Source: Diospyros lotus
Lineage: Eukaryota; Streptophyta; Magnoliopsida; Ericales; Ebenaceae
Length of the DNA stretch: 64,000 nt
Assembly (NCBI RefSeq): GCF_014633365.1
Contig: NC_068350.1
Location: 7,789,922-7,853,921 of the forward strand
Direction of reading: 5' to 3'
The notes below the pieces were generated by a model. That model had not been told where the DNA came from. It saw only the letters and a list, made by a program, of their open reading frames with translations, and ran no database searches. Position numbers and translations under genes: made by a program. This document shows, piece after piece, positions 26,777-39,555 of the stretch. Position 1 is the stretch's first letter. Every line of letters starts with the position of its first letter.

Positions 26777-29700
26777 CACTACAAGAGGTTTGAGTTTTTC
26801 CGGCGGTTAAAAAATTGCCGGAAAAAGTAAAAAAATCGTCGGTAAAATTTTTACCGGCGGTAATTAATCTGTCGGAAATACCTCCGTCGCAAAATATAAC
26901 TGGCGGTTTTTAACCGTCGGGAAAAAAAATTTACCGACAGTTTTATTGAACCGCCGGTAAAAATAAGAATTCTCGGCGGTTTTATAAATCCGCCGGCAAA
27001 GTTTTAATTTTGCCGGCGGTTTAAAAACCGCCGGGAATGATATTTTACCGGCGGTTTAAAACTGCCGGTAAATTTTCTTCCTTTGCCGGCGGTATAAAAC
27101 CGCTGGTAAAATATTATTACTGGCAATTTTTAAACCGTCGGCAAAGGTGAACCGCTCCGAAAAATCCAAAACTGCCGGCAATACTAAAATTTTTTTTTAC
27201 AGCCTATAATTTTAAAACCTGTATAACAAAAAATTGCAATCAAAACCTGTATAACAAAAAACTACCAACAATTTTAAAAGATTCACCCACTACACATAAT
27301 AAGTATAACAATTGTATATAATAAATCTATTTAAATACCATTACAATTTTAAAAGATCGATCTTATCTCGTTTCATTACACAATACCATTTTTACACATA
27401 AATCAACCCTAAACTAAAACATGTCCAAGTGACCTCAGATAACTATTTATTACACCACCATGCTGCGCTAACCAAAATTGCATATCATATTTTTTCGATC
27501 TGTATTGAAAAACAATAGATTTATAAGTATGGACATTAACTATGAAATCAATTTTTTTTTTTAAAATATCATTTGGTAGAAGTATTGTTATGTTTTTAAA
27601 TCACAATTATTTCTTCTAAAGTTAAATTATTTTTAGGTAAATTTAAGGACACATTAATTCTTTTAACCATGTCGAATTTACCCAATGTTAGCATGCAAGG
27701 GGGTGTTTGGGAGATGGGGGATAGCCCCCTCTCATTTTGTCCATATCGAATAAATCATTATGTTACTCACATTCTCGAACCCAAAGAACCTCTACATTTT
27801 ATAAAAAAAAAAACACGACAACTAGTAATAGAACTCATAATTGTTAAAAAGTTATTTACTTTTATTAAGTTTTCTCTTTTCTCATGATTATGTCACTTAT
27901 AAAATAATTATTTGATTTTTAGTGTCTTTTTAGTTATTTTACAAATCTACAGCACAATTATAAAACATTAACCAAACATTTATTACTTGTTCTTAACATT
28001 AATAATCACAACACAACACCCAATTACCAAACACTACTTTATTAATATTAATTTCACAATACAACATAATATAACACAACAACCAAAATACAACACAACA
28101 CATTAATTCCAAACAGAATCTAAGGTTGTCCTCAGTTATGAAATGATAAATCTTATTCATCCCCTAAAACCCCACTATATTTTTTGGCCCTTAATTCATT
28201 TTCCCTCCAAGCATAGGCTTAGATAAATTATCGAAGGAGACAAAAAAAAATCTTGAAATGCCCCCTCAAGTATAGCTAGCAAGATTAGCTGACACAAAAT
28301 TATATATATGTTTACTTATAGAAGCAGTTAGACTGATCAATTCTGTTTGACTTGATTTAAAATTGATCTAACCCTAAGAAAAATATAATTCAATGACTCC
28401 TTAATCATCTCCAAACCCTCCATTACTAATTAAAATCTCACCACCCCGACTCTCTCACTTGTCTCTTCCTGCTCCTCTCTCACTTCTAAGAACAGATACA
28501 GCAAAAGAGGGAAAAGAACAGGTACAGTTACGACGGATAGATTTTTTGTCCAACTCTCTGTTGCGAAAGTGAAATCTTATCTCAAGAAGACCACTGGATT
28601 TGAATTACCAGCAGCTTAATTCAATAAAGATAAATGTATAACTTTATTCTTTAAGTTTTTCCTGTACTAAGGAAGAGCACTGGATTTGAATCACAAGCTG
28701 CATTAATTCAGTAAGGAATTAAAGATAGATCTACAACTTTATTCTGTATCTTTTTTCCTGTATTTTTTCAACCTTCATTGTTGAATATGATCTGCACAAC
28801 TTATTTTGTGTCTACTTTTAAGTTAAGTAATTCTGCCAACTCTTGTCGTCTTAAAAATATTCCTAATTGTCATAGGTGGAACTGATTCTAGATAATGGAA
28901 AAGGGTTGTTAAGTAGCACACAACTAGGATAAAAATTATTGAATCTTTCGACAGGAATCCTAGGCTAAGATTAGAGAATTAGAATTTATATAGGCATCCT
29001 CACTTAACGGGCTTAAGGATCAGGAAGAAAGGAAAGATCTTTTTTGAAGTTTTTAATAAAGTGGATATTTAAATGTGGTTCAGTTTATGAATGTTAATAA
29101 TAACATATCATGCCTTAATTAAGAGTCCATTACATGAATTTTAGCTTGTATCATTTTATCTATGGTCTCAAAAGTATATGATTGATTAATTTGAATTTTT
29201 ATGTAACATATGTTCTAGCCTTGCTCCCCATTGATATTTAAACTTAACAACGTTACACAATTTCTGTCACTGAACCCCTCTTTCTCCTACACTCTGTTTC
29301 TGTCACTGAACCCCGTTAATTTATTATATACACGGATGGTTAATTCAATTTCCAACCAACCAAACAACACAAAAACAATAATGTTGATCAATAATTATGA
29401 TCTAATAGAATGAATTATCATCTAAATCTCAACCGATAAACAGAGAATCTGGGATAATACGCAAGATTCATACGTATAGACAAATAAATAAACGATAGAG
29501 ATACATTATACACAAGCTGGGGACAAACCTGATCAAGGAAGAACAACTATCGCGGAGCAATCGAACTGTAATTTACCCCAATTCCAATCAACACTTCTTT
29601 GGTTGCATGTGCGACTGATCAGTGAGCGAGGGAGGGCAAGGCCGAGGGTGAGAGCGAGTGAGAGTGAGCGAGGGAGGGCGAGGGCGAGGGCGAGAGCGAG

Positions 29701-30144
29701 TGAGAGTGATCGAGGGAGGGCGAGGCGAGGTGAGGTGAGCGATCGAGGGCGATCGAGGGAGGCAGCGAGGGCGATCGAGAGAATGTTAGGGTTTGCAGGG
29801 GGGATTTTGGAAGAGATCGAATTGGGTCGAGTGCGCGCGGGGGGAGAATTGGGTTGGGTGTGCGGGGGGGCTTATATAATCCTATCCCCGGTGGTTTTAA
29901 AACCGTCGAGGATGGGTAAACACAACCGGCGGTTTGATAAAACCGCCGGTTATGTTTCAATATCACCGGTGGTTTTTTTAAAACTGCCGGAGATGTGTAT
30001 CCCATTACCGGCGGTTTTAAAATCGCCGGTAATTTTGACCCATCACTGGCGGTTAAAAAAATCGTCGATAATTGTGGTGTTTTACTGACGGTTATTAAAA
30101 CCGCCGGTAAAACTTCTCTGCCAATGACCCTTTTTCCTGTAGTG
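26777..30144 (+). mobile_element. Complete non-autonomous CACTA transposon
   Basis: The left end is CACTACAAGAGG at 26777 and the right end TCCTGTAGTG at 30144, making a 3.37-kb element with matching terminal inverted repeats. Both ends carry arrays of subterminal motifs (ccggcggtttta and its complement): about 26800-27180 on the left and 29885-30115 on the right. Such arrays are where CACTA transposases bind. There is no TNP2-like or transposase_24 frame, so movement would need a transposase in trans. The 3-bp flanks (taa and ttt) do not match, so a target duplication is not supported. Inside, 29618-29790 is a GC-rich minisatellite. The frames at 29603-30088 are read from that minisatellite and the subterminal repeats. 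Confidence 0.85.
29618..29790 (+). repeat. GC-rich gagcgagggagggc minisatellite
   Basis: Tandem G-rich units based on gagcgagggagggcgaggg lie near the right end of the CACTA element. They give Arg/Ser/Glu-rich spurious frames on both strands. G-runs of three are regularly spaced, so G-quadruplex formation is conceivable. Confidence 0.8.
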
Positions 30145-31585
30145 TTTACACTGGGAATTCTAAAAAAGGTAGAGGTTGATGGCGTCTCTAATGGTCAACA
30201 ATGAAAAAGGTTAGTTGGTACAGGGCGTAGAAAGTGAAGATATTGGGGCCATTTCTAAAAAAAAAATTAGGGATTAGGGACCTTCATGCCTGAGATTAGT
30301 TAATACCAAGGGTGGTCGCAAGATTAACTAAACCCATTGTGGAGGGATTATAAGACAGACTTGGGAATATATTTTGTTTTAGTATGAAAAAATTTACCAA
30401 GAAATATTACTGGTGCTGCAAAAATGCCATAATAAGATGCTAGTATTTGAAATTTGGTATTGAAAACAAGCTGAAAATGAAAGTGTGACAGAGATCAGAT
30501 TATTCACATAATAAGATGTCAATATTTCGTTTCTTTTTGTTTTTTTTTTTAATTTTCAGTTTTTGTTTTTATTTAAGAATAAAAACTCGATATGTAATTT
30601 GACAACAATAGTTAATTTTAAATGTATCTATATTTTAATTTTATTTGAGATAAATTATTTTTATCTCTTGTGATAATTATGACTCAAAATCCTTATTTAT
30701 CTGTGATTGGATTTCTTAATTTGATCGTAACTATGATTTCAAATTTGACTATGATTATAATGTAAAATTTGATTTTATATGAGATTTATTTTATTTGGAG
30801 GAATATCTTTATGCATCATTTTCTGATTAGGATATGATTTTTTATGTTCATCTATAGAAAATTTTAGCTTTATAAATAAGTACTCAGGTCACATGAAATT
30901 AGATACAGAACGTGTGTGTCAATATCACTTTTGTATTACTATTTTTGATTAGTGATATTTTATTATTTCTGCTCGTAATTTTTTTAGATTTGAGTTTTTC
31001 ATATTAAATTTGATGTTCGTGCGATTAATTGATTTGATTATGATTTGTTGCCGATTCAATTTCATAACATCCTTCTAGCATTTTTTTTTTTAAATCATAG
31101 AAGTTCATGCATTTTTTTTTATTATTTATTGTCAGGACACTCTTTTGCTAAAATAAAGTTAAATTGAATTTAATAGACATTTTTTTAATATATCTGTATA
31201 ATTACAAAAAAAAACTAAAAAATTAAATAGGATGGGTTTGGATGTATGTAGAACCCATGATCGGGTCTAAACAAGTACAATCATTCCAAGGTCTTCATGT
31301 AATTAATGGTTTGAAATTAGTGAGGTTATTTAATATTTCAAAGTTAAGAATCTAAGAAATAAAGAATTTATTAATGTTAAAGGTGTTTGACTTGGTTTAA
31401 ATTAGACTTTTATATGTTCTATAAAGAGTTTATAACTTACAAAAGTTCATTTTATATGATATTTTGATCATTTACTTAGTTAATAAGAACATGTTTTATA
31501 TAATTTATAAGTTCTTGAAAAGAAAAAAAAACCATTAAGGGGACACCAACTCTCGGAAAAATTATATTATTTAAAGAGTTTATAA
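30145..31585. other. Intergenic stretch, no gene seen
   Basis: AT-rich sequence between the two CACTA elements. No supported coding frame, RNA gene or element terminus. Confidence 0.5.
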
Positions 31586-32759
31586 CACTACAAGAAAAAC
31601 GAAATTTAGCGACATAAATTTCTATCACTAAAACAGGTTTGCAACGATTTAGTGACAGAACTGCTCCGTTGCTAAAATACTCGTCGCTATTTGACTTAAT
31701 GACAAAACTGAATATTCCATTGCTGATCAACGATAAAATTGCCAAATTGCAACATAACATTCAATTGTTGGTCAGCAATAATGGAATTGCAACAAACTCT
31801 CCATCGTTGAGCATTCGTCACTGATTGCAACAGAATTGGAATTGATTATTACATCGTCAATCTGATACGAAATACTTCGTCATTGATGGAACATAGCATT
31901 GCAATTCAATCTTCGATCAACGATGGATGTTAAGCTGCAAATCTATCACTATTTTTTAATGATGAATTGTTTTTATTAAATATTTCCTTTGTCATTTTGT
32001 GGCTACTATAGTTGTGAAATTTTGGTTATCAATGTTATTTATGCTTGAAACTAATAATTTACTTTTGAAAAGTTTTACTCATTGAGAGATAAAAGGTAAA
32101 TGTATTAATATCTAATTGTACTAAAATATAGAATTTGAATTTCTATATTTTTAAAAAAACTAACTATAATATAGTTTATAAAGACTAAAAAAAATCTAAA
32201 TCCTAAACTGTAGAAACCTAATAATGGTGTGGTCAGGCTCCTGGTTCTCTTTAGGTGTATTAGATGGAGGAGGCTTTGTGCAGACATTTTGTTGCCACAA
32301 TTGGTGCATAAGTGCCTCCACTGCTATGAACGGTTATTGCCACTATTACTGGCCCTGCTCTAATTGTGCTTGCTATAGGTGCTAGACCTACTCTTGTGCT
32401 TGTTGTAGGTGTTGGACCTGCTCCTCCATCTAATGCTAAAACTACTTCTGCATCTGTTGGTGGTGCTACTAGAACTTTTACTATAGCTCAGTATGTATTT
32501 GCTCACGAAGCGATCCTTTATCTATCTCTCTATTAGGCGACATGCGAGATGTCGAGATGTTGCTACCGAGGGACTACTGATTGATTAGGTGTAGAATCCC
32601 GATGCTTCGGAGCCGAGGTCATACACCCGATGCTTCTTCTCCCTACCCACGACCTCCAAATATATCTACTTAATGTCCACTTCTTGCTGCTCTGTGCTCC
32701 CCTCCTCTGGCTAAGAAGTAGAGGTAGCTAATGACTCGACCTGATCTTATATATGAAAC

Positions 32760-33330
32760 CATTATATAAGGACAGGTTAATTTACTTAAAAGAGGAAAAT
32801 TTGATTTTGTGACTTATTTAACTTACATTGATATCACTAGACTGCTTATCTATAAATATTTGTTGGCCATCAATTGACTTAGTGTGAGTTTTCTTGAAGA
32901 CCTCGAATGGATTTAGCTCATGTCCCAATTTCGTGGCTTGAAAATTACATTGATCAAATAAAATTAAAAATGTGAACCCATGCAAAAGAATGAGGGGTAT
33001 GTAAAAATTTTCACCAATCACTGAGTATGCTCAATGAGGGATATAAAGGTGCGGCAAGATGGACTTGAATTGGGACCGCTAGTCTCACTGAGCCAGTTCT
33101 TCGAGGCTTGTGTGGCTCGAAGTTTGAACTAGTCGGTGGCCAAATCCTATTGCCATCTATTCCATACCTTATGTGGAGAAACTTGGAAAACATGTCCGAG
33201 TATCACCTTCAAGCCTGTTACTGCCATGCCAGATTGAGCAGAGCCTCAATGGCCTCATCCCATGTGAAATACTTCTGCAAAAAAGACAAAACAACAAAAT
33301 AGATAATAATCATCTTATATTTAATTTGAA
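32760..33330 (-). pseudogene. CACTA-associated transposase_24 (Ptta/En/Spm) fragment
   Basis: On the minus strand, 33300-33190 reads KYFTWDEAIEALLNLAWQ, then YSDMFSKF with stops between. Near 32950-32825 it reads KLGHELNPFEVFKKTHTK followed by an FIDKQSSD segment. These are the conserved blocks of the plant En/Spm-associated transposase_24 family (the W-D-EAI-A-W block, then the L-P-E-F-THTK block). Frames are broken by in-frame stops and shifts. The protein belongs to the accessory ORF of CACTA elements; this copy is inactive. Confidence 0.7.
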
Positions 33331-33560
33331 ATCTAGCAAGGTCTCACACATAATCTGATATGTTTAATGAGTAAATTATACCTTAAACTCTTCCTAATAA
33401 AAGTCCTTGGTCTCCTGGGACACTTTCTTCCATGCAAATCCATTTGTGTTTAGCCTCTCTTTTAAAATTGATGTGATTCAGTGAGAACACTGACTAGACG
33501 AATGCAAACTACGACAAAAATAATAAAAACACATTAGCATACAAATAGGGACATTCTATT

Positions 33561-33854
33561 TCATATGGTAACATATACATACTTTCCATTTATAAGCTCA
33601 ATGTGACCGATGCCACTATTCTCTAAACTGGTCCCTGGGGTCGATAAGTCAACCTGGGGGCCAATGCTGCACAGGTATAGGTGATTTGGGCAGTGATTCA
33701 AACCTGGTGCAGATGATCGATCACCAAGCGATATGAGAGATGAGGGAATGCCTGTAGAATCATGTGATTGGGAACCATGACCTGTACTGGAATCAAAATG
33801 ACCTTTACCTGAAGAAGCCCCATGGGGACGGTCGCTTCCTCTCATTTGGCACAA
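33561..33854 (-). pseudogene. Probable N-terminal part of the same CACTA accessory ORF
   Basis: A 97-aa frame rich in Ser, Gly and His ends in an ELINGKYV segment, positioned just upstream on the same strand as the transposase_24 blocks. The low-complexity N-terminus is typical of that protein family, but there is no diagnostic domain here. It may be one exon of the decayed transposon gene. Confidence 0.35.
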
Positions 33855-34348
33855 TACCTATCATAGAAATCCTTTTTATTAGTTGGAATATATTCGTTTA
33901 ACTATAAATCAAATACCTAAGTAACAAAATTTCTACAAAAATTTGATATAACCTGAACATCCCTAAGAAAACAATTACCTTGCATGAGACAACACTTACA
34001 TAATATTAACATAATTTTGGTAGAGTTTCGACATAACCGAAACATACCCAAGAAAACCAATTATCACACTTATATAATATTAACAAAATTTTGACAGAGT
34101 TCTAGCATAACCGAAACATCCCCAAGAAAAACAATTACCTTGTATGAGAAAAACACTTTTAATTGCACTCGATATAAGTGATTCACACGTTATCTACATC
34201 TCCCAATTCAAATCAAATCATCTCAAACAACCCACAAAGCAACTCTTACAAGTAATAAAAAATAGTACGTAACGCATTCACACTTCTAATAAAACTACCT
34301 TGAATTTGTACTTACAAGTAAGATAATACAATGAGTAAACAAGAAAAC

Positions 34349-34609
34349 CTAGTCAAATTCTTCATCTTCAGACTCTGACCTGAACCGAACTTTTAGTTCA
34401 TCTTTTAACTCAACGTCTACGTCATCAATGTTGATGAAAAAATCATTTGGAATGTGTAAAGGCCTAGATTCTCCGTTTGCTTGAATGTCAATTGAGTGAA
34501 TATTGTTGACATCCTCTTGGAACAATAATACACTTGGTGGAAAGTGTAAAGGCGATGGGGATGGAAATAGAGGAGGCAAATGTAAGCATTCTCGTCTGGA
34601 TATCCTCAA
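34349..34609 (-). pseudogene. Unassigned acidic-tailed frame, possibly transposon-derived
   Basis: This 86-aa frame ends in a strongly acidic tail (ESEDEEFD) preceded by a region rich in Asp and Val. I do not recognise the family. It lies upstream, in transcript direction, of the transposase_24 remnants and immediately next to the LTR at 34717. It may be a terminal exon of a CACTA TNP2-like gene or a chance frame. Confidence 0.25.
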
Positions 34610-34716
34610 TCACTCGGACTAGCTGAACGGAAGCGCCTATGGAGGAGAAAAAGAATAAAACACGAGACGAAAATACACTGGCATGCATACTCAAAAATGA
34701 GAGTAACGAAAGCAAA

Positions 34717-37060
34717 GCTAAACACATACATGCACTACGGGAACACCGCTACCACAGCGGTCATAAGATCAATAAATGAAAACAAACTCCTGTGCCAACA
34801 TACACGAGACTTGAGAGATGACCTGGCACAGTAAAAATAATAGAGTAAATCCTACTCAACCATCAGAGTTGATGGGGACTGACGGGACTGTCTGTACACC
34901 ATACTAACTTTGTCGCTAAAAGCTGACTCCCTTGCTCGGACCCACACTAGCACTACCTGGAATGATGGAAAGCAAAGTGAGTCGAGAGACTCAACAAGTA
35001 TAAGAAAAGAAAGGCTGAAAGCTGCATAAATCCAATAAACTCTCCCCAGAATAAACCCCCAGGTACACACAAGCCATGAGACGCTACAACACAATAGCAT
35101 AACATAATTAAAAGCACATATCGGTCCTTGGGGCCCACACAAGACACACGGCACCCAAGTCTCATACCAACCTGCCGCTACCCTGAGAGGCAACATGTAT
35201 CTCCAACAAATCTGCGCGCGCTGTCCTGGGTCGGTACTCCCGTCACCCGTCCATGTTGGTACTCCCGACACCCGAGCAATAGGCTCCCTTGGAACGATCC
35301 TCCCACCCAAGAACTAATAACTACCAGTATCCATGCAATGCACATAGAAATGCAATGGTGTAATGAGCATCAACGTGATACACTGGCGCCCATACATCCA
35401 GGCATCAGGCCATGCTCCGCTCACATAGTAAACCACACGCGATGCATATGCCCGTGCTGGATGCAACCTAACCAAGCTAGAATGTCTGTGTCCAAGCATA
35501 CTTAATAAATGAATATCCCAACATGCAATCCGTACTCATGTGCATATCAAATCATAAACAATAATACAATGTATATAATTATGCAGTAAATCACATACCG
35601 GTAAAACTAGTCAGCATTGCTCGGCACCAGTCAACGACCAGTGACTAGGAGTGTCCACCCGACGGTCCACTTCAGGACAGTACCATAGTCTACCCCAACG
35701 TCACCAAACAGTCAACCCCTACCCCACTGCTCGATTACTCTAACTGAACTATAATTAAACCCAAGAAAAGCTGAAAATAAATCCGCATATATAGGAACCT
35801 AGTCCCTAAGCTGGTTCAGCATCATTCCCAAAAGGAATGGGGGCGATACAAACCCCCGTAGGCACTCAACAAATAAAACTCTAGAAATCTCGGATTTAAT
35901 TTAAATTAAAACAAATGAATAATAATTTAACAAATAAGGTTAGGTGCCGAATTAGAGTAAGAGAGGCGATAAAATACGAGAAATGATGGGGTCTTTCACG
36001 GGAATTAAAGATCATGAGGAGAGGGTTAGGAGCTTGCCTTTACACGACCGTTCCTTGCCTTTCTTGCATTCCCACTGCAAAATAAAACGTTTAATAGCGA
36101 TTAATAAAACCATGACTGGCATTAATTAAATCTAACCGTGTAATATAAATAATTTAACGGTCTAAAATCCTACGTAGGCGCATCTCAAATAAAATTCCAA
36201 TAAATCTCATATTTATTTTAAATTAAATAACGCCAATAACATCCTCCATTTATATATATAATTAATACGCGATACCGAAACGAGTTAAGGGAAGATGAGG
36301 GGTTCATAAAATGGAAAGAAATTGTATGGGTAGATGAGAGCTTGCTTGTATCTAGTCATTTACAGCGTTTTTAACTGCTAAAATCAGCCTTTAAAAAGGC
36401 AAAAGAATAGGCATCCAGAAGCTGCCACGTGGCAGCTTAATTGAACCCACCGCCTTGCCCCAAATGACGCCGTTTTGGGCAAGGTTTTGGCTGAAAATTC
36501 AGCCAAAATCCTTCCACAGTGCGCGCAGCCCCCTTGGCTCGATCCTGGATCGCCTGGCTAGTCCCTTGTGACGCAACCAGCTAGGCTAGCTACTTCCTTA
36601 AATATATATGCGCGTACTATTAAATTTAAAGGAATCCTCAGCCCATTTTTGCATTCACACTTTAAGCCCCCTGACTTTCGAAAATGCCATATACACCCCT
36701 AAACTCCAATTCCTCTTATTACACTCACACCCCAACTTTTCAGAAATTCACCCAAATAATTTTATTTTATTATTTTCCTAAATACTCCCCAATAAATAAT
36801 TATTTTCTCAAAATAACATCGATAAATATTTTTCTTAAATCTCCAAATTTCCAAATAAATTAATATTTTCTTTTAACCCACAAATAAAATAATTAATAAT
36901 TATTAACCATTTCTAAATAATGTAATCAATTATCTAAATTTCTTATTTTCCTCAAAACCATATAAATAAATACTTCCTCTTAAATTTCTAAATATTTAAT
37001 AATGCCCTCAAACACCGATATTTATAATTATTATTTATTTTCAAATTTTAAAATATTACA
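34717..37060 (-). mobile_element. Gypsy-type LTR (solo), minus strand
   Basis: On the minus strand it begins TGTAATATTTT at 37060. It is related along its length to the LTR at 49097: an AT-rich first 450 bases, a block around the ccacgtggcagc motif near 36425, and then a GAGTCTCTCGACTCAC motif and a CCATCATTCCAGG motif near 34980. The six-base gcaaag occurs directly outside both ends (34712-34717 and 37061-37066), consistent with a 5-bp target duplication gcaaa. The resulting 3' end would be non-canonical (not CA), so the lower boundary is provisional. No internal region is present. The 152-aa and smaller frames inside are LTR sequence. Confidence 0.6.
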
Positions 37061-37969
37061 GCAAAGACGATGGGACTAGAGGTGACAAAGAAGATGGAGA
37101 TGGAGATGGAGATGGAGATGGAGATAGAGGCAACCAAAGAAAAGCTTGATGGAGGCGTCAAAATGAAAGGAATTGAAAGGTCATTTTACATTCATATTTT
37201 ATGTCATTTTAGGCTACAGAATCCTACGTTACTTTAAAAAATAATCAATTACAACTTCATTAATAGTATTAGAGATTTAACCTCTATGAAATTTGTAATA
37301 TGTTAAAAATATAACAGATATAATATAATTAAAATATAACAGTGGTGTGGTCCATGTTATGTATATACAAATTGAAAATATAATATTTTAGATAATTAAT
37401 GATTAATTAAGTATAATTTAGTAGTAGTAGTAGAATAATTTTCAAATTTTAAAATAAATATGAATCTTGATATAATAACAAAAAAAAAAAAAACTCTATT
37501 GGTGAGTTACAAATATTTCGTATTTTAAACATTTTAACCACTGATAAAATTATTTTAAATTTAAAAAATGTGCACCTTTATATCTATAAGAAAAAGAAAT
37601 TCTTATCTAAAAAATTGCATCTTTTATATCTAAAAGAAATTCTTATGTCACGTAAAATTATAAACCAACGTGCCATTTCAAGTTATGTATCATTTTAGGA
37701 TACATACAAAGTAATTATTAGTTGTTTGAATTTTTTTAAAATTTTACCTAATAAATCTTAAAAATAAACTCATAATTTAAATGATAACAAATTATTATCA
37801 AATGCAGATTAAATGATATATTCACCCAAAAATTTCTCCCATAGTAAGAGTAACATCCCTTGTATAGGAAGAACACAATTCAACTCCCATTCACAATTTG
37901 AATTTGAAAAAGAAATTGCTACTTTAACGCTAAATAATAATATTCTAAATAATATTAATATATTTTATA
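37061..37969. other. Intergenic stretch with a (gatgga)n microsatellite
   Basis: A ggagat/gatgga repeat lies at about 37093-37126. The rest is AT-rich, with no supported gene. Confidence 0.5.
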
Positions 37970-38452
37970 TTTAACTTATCAACGTCAAATATTATTGAGA
38001 CGAGTGTCTTTACACGGCTCTCGATACTCGTACTTTTGATTATGTATAAAATATTATTACTAATATTATTATGTCTCTTTAGATTCGTAAGGTGAGCCTT
38101 CCAGATCAACACGAATTTCTCAGAGAATCTTTTAAATTTTTCTTTGTAACTAGTTTCTGATGATGAGATACAGAAACATAACTGATTCATTCGTATGCTT
38201 GGGGACTATAACCGTTGAATTTATAGAGGTAACAGCCCGTTACCCTGTTGATAATTTTGTTTCAACCCATCAAGAAAACATAATTATCCTTTAAGTATCT
38301 ACACATTAAATGCTCACACCTTGTTAGATACATTAAAGCCCAAATGGCCCAAAACTTAACAGATCACTTTTTAATTGGACTTAAAATTATTTGACAGCTC
38401 GCAATACATAATCACTCACATATGAGCCCAACATTGGATTAAGGATCCAACA
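37970..38452 (-). repeat. Copia 3' LTR
   Basis: It starts TGTTGGATCCTTAATCC at 38452 on the minus strand, directly after the purine tract. It aligns with 44583-44222 through the block containing ggtgagccttccagatcaac. The far end is poorly conserved, so the lower coordinate is approximate. Confidence 0.75.
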
Positions 38453-39022
38453 ATCTCCCACTTGGGCCATATGTGTAATCTCATAATTATGCTTTGCAAA
38501 AAATAACCGAATGAGCTCAACTTTGCTGTCATTACCAAAATGTATCTATAACCAATCTTGTCCATCAATTATACCAACATAGGATCAAAGCGGCCTTTGT
38601 TACAGTTATCGTAACTCAACCCATGAATGGTCACGTATGCCGATACAATTAAATGACATGGATCATGATGTGGATGTGTAACATGGAAATTTCATGTAAT
38701 GTGATCTTAACATGCTTATTTCCAATTGGCCCACCCTTAAACCTTAGTGAGATTACCATAGCAAAAACAAAATGTAAATAAACTAAAATTTTATTTCTGT
38801 AGAAAATAACCTCAACATATCCATTAACTGAAATAACTGAAAATGTGTCTATATCATAAAAGCATCTAAAATTACAAACTCCCACTAAACCTGAATATCC
38901 TCAATTGAAATGACACTCATACGAGCAGAGTGCTCATGAAACACTTTGGGTGGTAATCCCTTAGTAAGCGGATCCGCAACCATGGAGTTTGTTTCAATGT
39001 GTTCTATAGACAATTGTCCACT

Positions 39023-39496
39023 CTAAACTCTTTCTTTAATAACTAGGAACTTAATGTTTATATGCTTTGACTTCGTCGAGCTCTTGTTGTTGTTGGAATA
39101 CATAACTGCTGACTTATTGTCACAAAATAATTTGAGTGGTCTTTCAACACCATCCACTATGCGCAGCCTCGTGACAAAATTCTGCAGCCATATTCCGTGA
39201 TTGGACGCCTCATAACATGCTATAAATTCTGCTACCATAGTAGAATAGACTATAATTGACTATTTAGCACTTTTCCAGGAGATAGCACCTCTAGTAAGCA
39301 AGTAAACATAGCCCGGCGTAGATTTCATACTATCTTGGCATCCAGCAAAATCGGAGTCAGTATACCCAACGATCTCAAGTTGATCCAACCTCCGATACAT
39401 GAGCATGTAGTCTTTTGTTCTCTGTAAGTACCGCAAGACCCGTTTAGCTGCTTTCCAATGGTTTACTCCTGGATTGCTTAAATATCTGCCCAACAT
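39023..39496 (-). pseudogene. Copia RNase H domain
   Basis: The frames 39496-39260 and 39238-39023 together read RYLQRTKDY, GYTDSDFAG, TPGYVYLL, AEFIACYEAS, LFCDNKSAV and KHINIKFLVIKE, the standard Copia RNase H blocks with the catalytic Asp/Glu positions still visible. A stop at the junction (near 39240-39260) separates the halves. RNase H would degrade the RNA template during reverse transcription. Confidence 0.88.
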
Positions 39497-39555
39497 CCCA
39501 ATGACGTACGCAATATCCGGACGCGTACAAACTTGAGCATATATTAGACTCCCTA

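Larger units (their letters stand above)
20630..28403 (+). repeat. Large duplicated block, copy 2
   Basis: Counterpart of 1-7765 with a constant offset of about 20.6 kb. Here the block continues without a gap into the rest of the CACTA element, so this copy is the structurally complete version. Confidence 0.95.
31586..34610 (-). mobile_element. Second CACTA (En/Spm) element, decayed
   Basis: One terminus is CACTACAAGAAAAACG at 31586, followed to about 31940 by subterminal variants of gcaacgat/atcgttgc and tcgtcgct, different from those of the first CACTA element. Further in, on the minus strand, lie remnants of a plant transposase_24-type protein. No opposite terminus (TAGTG) was found before the LTR at 34717, so the element is truncated, interrupted by that LTR, or ends in degraded sequence. 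The right boundary given is approximate. Confidence 0.55.

Noticed and set aside
29603..30088. 161-aa Arg/Ser/Glu-rich frame
   Set aside because: Translation of the G-rich minisatellite and CACTA subterminal repeats.
34731..34745. CACTACGGGAACACC as a CACTA terminus
   Set aside because: It lies inside the LTR, is not followed by subterminal repeats, and is in the wrong orientation to close the element starting at 31586.
34852..35310. 152-aa minus-strand frame
   Set aside because: It lies wholly inside a gypsy LTR and overlaps conserved non-coding LTR motifs.
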